Part shown: positions 58,393-64,000 of the stretch, one piece after another
Numbering within the stretch: the first letter of the stretch is position 1
How the letters are laid out: each line of letters begins with the position of its first letter
Assembly: GCA_032718865.1 (NCBI GenBank)
Contig: JALUTQ010000045.1
Coordinates: 1,426,001-1,490,000, forward strand
Source of the DNA: Tilletia caries
Taxonomy: Eukaryota > Basidiomycota > Exobasidiomycetes > Tilletiales > Tilletiaceae
Direction of reading: 5' to 3'
Length of the DNA stretch: 64,000 nucleotides
Position numbers and translations under genes: made by a program
Notes under the pieces: model-generated
Database searches by the model: none
What the model was told of the DNA's origin: nothing
What the model saw: the letters and a program-made list of their open reading frames with translations, nothing else

Positions 58393-58741
58393 ATGAGGCT
58401 ACTCCCCTTCGCCGCCGTCCTTCTGGTTGCGGTCTCCTCTGCCATGGCTGCAGTAGCAGCTCCTTACACGAAGGCGATGTGCATGACGCTCAGCGAAGCC
58501 GGTCTCGTCAGTGAGTGCAGACACTCTGGTCATAGACAGCGTACATCAGGATCACAGTTGCTGAACCCAATTATTACCTTCTTCTGGCTTTCCTTCATCT
58601 CTTAGACCTTGGTGCCTTTGGATGCCCCGCACACCATATCCCCGAAGACCCTACTCGTGTTGGGCAGAAGGAGAAGGTCTGCCATGCCCTCCGTCAGGGC
58701 GGTCTTGTCAACCTTGAGCAGGTCGGTTGCCAGCCCGAGGT
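58374..58741 (+). repeat. Inverted duplicate block B (368 bp)
   Basis: Partner of 52419..52786, about 5.6 kb away in opposite orientation. Confidence 0.93.
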
Positions 58742-59219
58742 GCGCAAACGCGAGCGAGACGACCGAAACACCGGCCACCTCAAGAAGCCCTCCCACAAGG
58801 GGGGGAAGCGATCCAATCTATACCACCACCATTACAACGCCACGGTCAAGGCTCACCACAATTGTCACCACCACAAGGGCTCGAAGCCAAAGCACGACGA
58901 CAAGCAGCCGTTCCACCCAAAGAAGGAACACCCCGAGGCACCCGTGAACGACCCCGAGGAACCTACGGAAGAGCCCACGGAGGAGCCCAAGCCCGACGAG
59001 CCCACGCCCGACGAGCCCGAATCGCCTAAGTGTCAATCCGAGGCGATTTGCGACATCTTCCAAAGTGGGATGATCAACATTTCCGTGATGGGCTGCACCG
59101 CGAACGAGAAGCGAAGCGTTACCATTCTGCGCCGCGACGATCCTGAGTGCGTAAAGAAAACGTGCAAGTTCATGCAGTCGGGAGGCCTTGGAAACCTCAA
59201 CCTTTTGGGCTGCACCTGA
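58393..59219 (+). CDS. Small secreted protein with four Cys-bounded repeats, long form
   Basis: Exons 58393..58510 and 58606..59219 give 243 aa. Signal peptide MRLLPFAAVLLVAVSSAMA. Repeats: 1 at 30-46 (CMTLSEAGLVNLGAFGC), 2 at 65-81 (CHALRQGGLVNLEQVGC), 3 at 188-203 (CDIFQSGMINISVMGC), 4 at 226-242 (CKFMQSGGLGNLNLLGC). Extra cysteines 182 and 221 precede repeats 3 and 4. Between the pairs lie a basic KRERDD segment, a His-rich stretch (YHHHYN, CHHHKG) that could bind metal, and a Pro/Glu linker (EPTEEPTEEPKPDEP). The protein ends right after the last Cys-Thr. Not a family I know; the secretion signal and paired cysteines suggest an apoplastic or cell-wall effector-like protein. Confidence 0.87.
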
Positions 59220-60578
59220 TGGTGTCCACGATTAAGACCGTGCCTCTTCCTATTCTTCCTTTCTCCACTTTCACTTCCCCTTCAACACCCACTTCCACTT
59301 CCCCTTCCACTTCCAGCTGACCATTCAACTTTCTTCATGCCTCGCCGATCCCTTTCATGATCCCTCCAATCACCAATGTCTCTTCCGAGCTCCGCTGCTG
59401 TCCTTCTGCCTTAAAATGGTATAGAAATCACTTTTCTGAACCTCTTCCACCTTTCAACTTAAACAGCAGCTCCAAAGAATTAAGGAACAGACAATAATGA
59501 GGCAGAACGGAGCGTTCCCATAACTCCAAAAAAGTGCTCATGAAACAGTACAAGTCAGGCACGAGTGGCGACTGTACGGACCCTCCCCTGCTTCAGCCGT
59601 TACGGGACCTCAATTTCTTCTATGTACCACTACGAACGATCCACTGCTCCTTCCCGTCGTTACAGACATCTGTCTCAAGCCAAGGACATGGTCAAAGTCG
59701 CACGATGGTCCAGGCTCGATGCTGAACATTTCAGCTTCCGCTCCCAGTTACCCATTTATCTTGCAGAACAACGAGAAGAAAGTGAGCTGGAGCTCAGGCG
59801 CTCACGTAGCACGTTGATCTCAGACAAGCCGTAGTCCGGTGCTGGGCTTGAGGAGATGAAGCGGTAGTATCTCTCCTCTCAGCCTCGTCTGAATATAATA
59901 TGAGGCCGGCAGGTAACTCGCCATCGATGAGGGCGCCCTGGCGCAGGGACAGACCTTTACAAGGCGAATCATTCTTTCCAGCGTTCTCACATCTCACGTT
60001 CATGGGAGAAACGACAGAATGCTTTGTGAACGCAACAACAAAATAATTTAACTATGATCTAAACGTTACATACTCTAGAGCATGCTGACATGTTTCAAAA
60101 GCACAAAAGTACATATACATAACATCAACTGCGCGCCGGGACAAAGAATGAAAGCAATAAAGTGGCGACCAATGGTGATGGGAAGGGCTACGATGCGGCC
60201 GGATTACCAACAACGGAGGTCGGAGCGTCCGAGACGGTCAACCAGGCCGCGCTGCTTGGCAAAAGCTCGATGAGAGAAAGAAATGAAGGAAGGGGTCTGG
60301 ACTGGCGCTCGGCCCGCGCAGGCGTCAGGCACCACATCTGGCAAAGGTGTTGTGCAACTTGCCCGAGTGCCGTTCGCGGTTGTCCGTTGTTGGATTGTTG
60401 CCTTCCTCTGGTGTATAAATATTGACCAGATTCGCGGAAATTGGAACGTCACTTACTCCGCCACCCCATCACTTCTCTCTCTCGAGTGCTCCTCCAAGTC
60501 CACTCAACTCCTTTACCTCCTCTCTCTCCTCAACTTCTGACTTATTCGTCCCTCCCTGCTCTACTTCACACCTGCATC
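59220..60578. other. Intergenic
   Basis: 1.36 kb. Starts with a CTTCC/ACTTCC-rich 3' flank (59260-59315), then AT-richer DNA near 60030-60120. No gene supported. Confidence 0.45.
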
Positions 60579-61132
60579 ATGCACGTCAAAATCTTGGCTT
60601 CTATCCTCCTCTTCGGTGCGCTGGGCACAAACGCGGCCGGAACAGAGCCGACTCCTGCCGATGCTGCGGACCAGTGCGATAAACGTGAATACTCCAGCAC
60701 GCACACGGGCTCGGGCTACCTCTACGATCCGTTTCCTACGAAAGGTGGTGAGTGCCCTGTTGCTTGAGCGCCTTCCGCTTCCCTCAACTTGCTGACCGCC
60801 GTTCAACTTCCCTAACCTGCGCAGACCACGGACCCGGAACCCCCGAGACCGTCACTGGCAATTGCGGTGACATACACGAACCATACAACCGAAACGCAGC
60901 TGTGGCATGCGTAACCCCCGGATGGAAGGAACTTTGCGGAAAGGGGGTTACGGTTTGGAACCGTAAGACTGAGGCCTATATGAAGGTCCTCGTGGCCGAC
61001 CTCTGCCCCGAAGTCGCTTGCAACGACATTCTTTTGACGGAGTCTGTCTTCCTCAAGATCGGCGGCAACATTACCAGCGGCGTCGTCGATGAGGGTGTGG
61101 CATGGTACGATGACAGCGACTATGTTCATTAA
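60579..61132 (+). CDS. Secreted double-psi beta-barrel protein (RlpA/expansin-like)
   Basis: Exons 60579..60747 and 60825..61132 give 158 aa. Signal peptide MHVKILASILLFGALGTNAAG. The mature part follows the RlpA-like DPBB pattern: TGNCGD, NAAVACVTPGW, LCGKGVTVWN, a strand YMKVLVADLCPEVAC, then NDILLTESVFLKIGG and GVVDEGVAWYD. Six cysteines probably form disulfides. In fungi this fold occurs in expansin-like, barwin-like and protease-inhibitor-type secreted proteins that bind polysaccharides or act on hosts or competitors; which role applies here is unknown. The intron is close to the propeptide boundary. Lone gene with a long upstream region. Confidence 0.8.
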
Positions 61133-61662
61133 GCTTGTCGCTGCGGCCATGGTATCGCAGCCCGCCCTGGAGCCCCGTAAAGCGTCCTGCCGATTCTCTT
61201 GCGGCCACTGTGACTTCATCGTGTTCAGGCCTCGCTCACCTTCCCACTCGGGCTCAGAGATGTTTACGCTTCGCAATATGAATGATCTCAATGCCTCAAC
61301 CCTACCATGACTCGGAGCCAGAGAAGTATTAGAGCGAGCACACACGTAAAGAATGTCTGCAGGCTGCGTCCTTTTTCGCATTCTTGCTCCCTTTTCTCAG
61401 TTGTTTGAGCACTTTGAGGACAAGCAAACAAACACTACCGGATCGCATCATAGGCTAAATGCCTAACGAACGTCTAGACTACATTATTATGATACTGCGC
61501 TGCGATGGAAGGTTACTAATTACTAATGGCTGTTCAGAAAGAGCTTGAAGTCAAAGATTATGGTCTCGTCGACGAGTGGAGTTTAGAGGTGCCGTGGGTG
61601 TGGAGTATTCAAAGGTGAGTCCATGGTTGAAGCGTGCAGCATGCACAGTCGACATCAAAACT
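61133..61662. other. Convergent intergenic
   Basis: 530 bp of 3' flanks. Nothing notable seen. Confidence 0.4.
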
Positions 61663-64000
61663 TTAGTTCTGGGGAAAGCTGGGAGTTGGAGGAAGCTGAG
61701 AGTCATCGGGCGTCGGCAGAGGGGGAAGTGGACCGAACACTACAGGAGGCAGAGAGGTCGATCGTGGTTGGACCGGAGGTTGTGGAGAAGGAGATGAAGG
61801 GCTCTGAGACGATGCCTCTTGTTGGATGGGCGAGTGGCCAGCGTCTGCCATGGCGGTTGAGGTACATTGGCTGTATATGGACATCTCAGAGACATCATCT
61901 TCCACCAGCGGACTCGATACACCATCACCAGCAAAGCCTTGCGGATAGGTAGGAACGCAACTCGCCCCCATAGCATCTTGAGGGTAAGGCTCATTGGCAT
62001 CGCTATCTGCAACCTCGTCAACCGACAATTCGGATGCACCTGAAGAAAAGAAGTCGAAGTTTCGATCAGCCACAAATAAGCGCTTCGCAGTACAAGCTTT
62101 CGTGACTTACAGGCTCGAGGCAACCATTGTGATTGAGGCGGAGTGGATGCGCGCACAGGAGGTGCAGGGAAGTCTGAGCTTGTGGCGATAATCTGGTCGA
62201 TATCGTCAAGAAGGTCCAGAGTAGGGCTGGCAATCTCTAGATCGATAAGGTAGTTGTCCGCATCGTGGTCCCTGAGCCTGCGGAGTCGCGGTGCCGGGCC
62301 TGAAGCAGACTTCGAAAAGGGGCTTGTGCTTGAGGTCGCCACATTGAACGCCGATACTTTGCGATGATCGTTGGGCGGTCGAGAAGCATCGGTCGTCAAG
62401 CTCTCGCGGCTCAGTTGCCACCACTTCTTGCCAAAGGGAGAACCCGACGAGCATTCGGCTTCCTCCGAGGACTGCTCCTGCTGATCCGATCGGAGCCAGG
62501 GAGGGCTATGAAAGTGGTGTCGAGGTGAGCACAGTGGCGAAGCCGTCTGGAGTAGGTTCCATCCACGCGCATCTCCGCCGCCGCCGTTCTCGACCGTTTG
62601 CTCGAACTCGCCCGAAGGCATCGGCGTCGGTAGGCCGGTGAAGCTGAGCCCCAGCGCGTGATCGACCGTCTCGCTGTCCGGACTGGTGAGCTGTGAGATA
62701 GAACTCATGCGCGATCTCCTTGATCCGCGCAAGGTGGAAACACGAGAATGCTGGAGACCGGAACCACTCCGGCTGATGTTGGCGCCTGCCGGATGCCTCC
62801 GATCGTTCTCGAACAAGCTACCAACCCGGGTTCGCTGACGCATTGAAGTCAGTGATCGCATGCTTCGGAAGTAGAAGCTCTTCATCGTTCGCAACGATGG
62901 TGCTGGGGTCCGAGGGATCACTGTCGGGTTGAAGACATCGTCATCAAGCAGCTCCGGAACTTCGCCAGTTCGCGAAGATGGGCTTCGTATCGAATTCTGC
63001 CCGTGTGAAGATAGCAGAGGCAGCTGAGGTTCAGTTTCAATGAACGAGTTCGACAGCCAGAGGCCGGGCTTGTTGACGAGCTCTCCCATCGAGCGGACCA
63101 TCGCTCTTCCTCTCTTCAAACCACCTTTGGACGGCGTTTGCGGTTGTGTTTCATTGGCATGAGCATGATCATCTGGGGATTCGTGACCGTACGCGACTCC
63201 AGATGTCGTATCCTCGCCCATAGTGGACCACAGCGAACGTCGTGCTGCCTTGTCCCCCTGCAAATCCGACGGGTGAGACGGCTCGCTGGAGGATGCTTGC
63301 GACAAGGATGTTCGGCTGAAGTGAGGCCTCCAGGAGTATCTGAAAGGGTTCGCCGCCTGAGGAAGCTGGTACTCGTCCGGTCCCTTGCTGGATCTGTTGG
63401 AGTTGAGGCCAGTGGTGTTGATGCTCAGCCGAGGCAACGCTCTGAAATGCGAGCGTCGGTGGGATCCGGGCGATGACGAGATGTCAGCATCGTTAGGGTC
63501 CTCTTGCGGAGGCAGCCTGCCTACAACCTGAGCGCTGCGACTTGCTAACAGATTCACAGGCTTCCGTGATGCGAAAGGATCACTGCTCGGCGAGAATACC
63601 GTCGATTGGGATGTCTGCAGCTGGCCCGTAGTGCTGCTATTCTCTGGGTCTCGACCACGCCCGAGATGCAGCAGATTGCCAAGCGAAGCTAGTGAGGCTC
63701 TACGCGCTCGAAGCTTTGCGTTCTTGAGAGGCGAGTCCGGGTCCATCGCAACGCCAGATGAGAATCTGCCGCCCGGCCAGCGCATGAAATTCGAACGGTT
63801 CTTCTGCTCCGGCGAGGTGCGCTGTGGGCGCAGTGGGCTTGGCGATGTCGCGGTGGTAACCAGACTCGACGTCGAAAAGGAGTGCCCTGCACTGGGGCGC
63901 AGCGGTCGGAATGGAGAACGCGACGTCCACGAGCTGGGCTCAGCAAGGCGCAGTAGATCGTCGCTCTGACGGCCCAGGCTGGTAATACTTGGCTGTGAAA
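61663..64000 (-). CDS. Ser-rich protein of unknown function, 5' partial
   Basis: Exons: beyond 64000 to 62111, then 62039..61663; the frame is open to the window edge, so the start is outside. At least about 755 aa. Basic, Ser/Arg/Pro-rich throughout: SPLKNAKLRARRASLASLGNLLHLGR, LKRGRAMVRSMGELVNKPGLWLS, TMKSFYFRSMRSLTSMRQRTRVGSLFEND. These RxxS-like sites would suit a phosphorylated, mostly disordered protein. The last exon is acidic then Pro-rich (FGPLPPLPTPDDSQLPPTPS). No catalytic motif, membrane segment or named domain recognised. An internal Met at 63785 could be mistaken for a start, but upstream sequence is equally coding-like (SPEQKNRSNF). Confidence 0.65.

Overview
This 64-kb window is a GC-rich, gene-dense piece of a fungal nuclear chromosome. 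Most genes are split by 50-110-nt GT-AG introns, intergenic gaps are short, neighbours are often divergent or convergent, and the proteins carry long Ser/Pro/Gln/Glu low-complexity tracts. The gene content (Mex67, Ase1, Tfc1, Gpi18, Rfc5, Atp2, a GID5/ARMC8 homologue, EAF-type factor, SDHAF1, and secreted pepsin-like proteases and lipase) fits a basidiomycete. The sequence alone does not let me name genus or class. All exon structures were worked out by hand from splice sites and reading frame.

Layout. 1-21.8 kb is mostly housekeeping: a 5'-truncated Aim32/Apd1-type ferredoxin-like protein, TFIIIC subunit TFC1 (-), GPI mannosyltransferase GPI18 (+), an Arg/Glu-rich coiled-coil protein (-), an HSL-type alpha/beta hydrolase (+), a secretory lipase with a 24-nt exon (-), a long DUF1776-like Rossmann protein (+), the mRNA exporter MEX67 (-) and an OCIA-like small membrane protein (+). 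22.4-29.4 kb holds three tandem secreted pepsin-type aspartic protease genes. The middle one is a chimera, apparently made by unequal crossing over of the outer two, and the first carries an Lys-Gly tract of about 37 dipeptides and a 1-nt frameshift. 29.9-51.1 kb is housekeeping again: ASE1/PRC1 (+), TTI2-like (+), RFC5 (-), an RKM4/SETD6 methyltransferase (+), the divergent mitochondrial pair SDHAF1-like (-) and UPF0598 (+), an EAF-type elongation factor (+), ATP2 (-) and GID5/ARMC8 (+).

51.1-61.1 kb is a looser accessory region of small secreted proteins. It contains a local family (genes at 52.4, 53.4, 55.8 and 58.4 kb plus a remnant at 56.9 kb) that I do not recognise. Its intact members have a signal peptide and four copies of a roughly 17-residue Cys-bounded repeat, C-x2-[LFM]-x2-[GA]-G-L-x-N-L-x3-G-C. 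The cluster was built by a two-gene segmental duplication and by an inverted 368-bp block that reads as identical through exon and intron. A double-psi-beta-barrel (RlpA/expansin-like) secreted protein follows. The window ends in a 5'-truncated Ser-rich protein on the minus strand.

Taken together, the window joins conserved nuclear and mitochondrial maintenance genes to two blocks of rapidly duplicating secreted proteins (proteases at 22-29 kb, Cys-repeat family at 52-59 kb). The second block is the best candidate here for an undescribed system.
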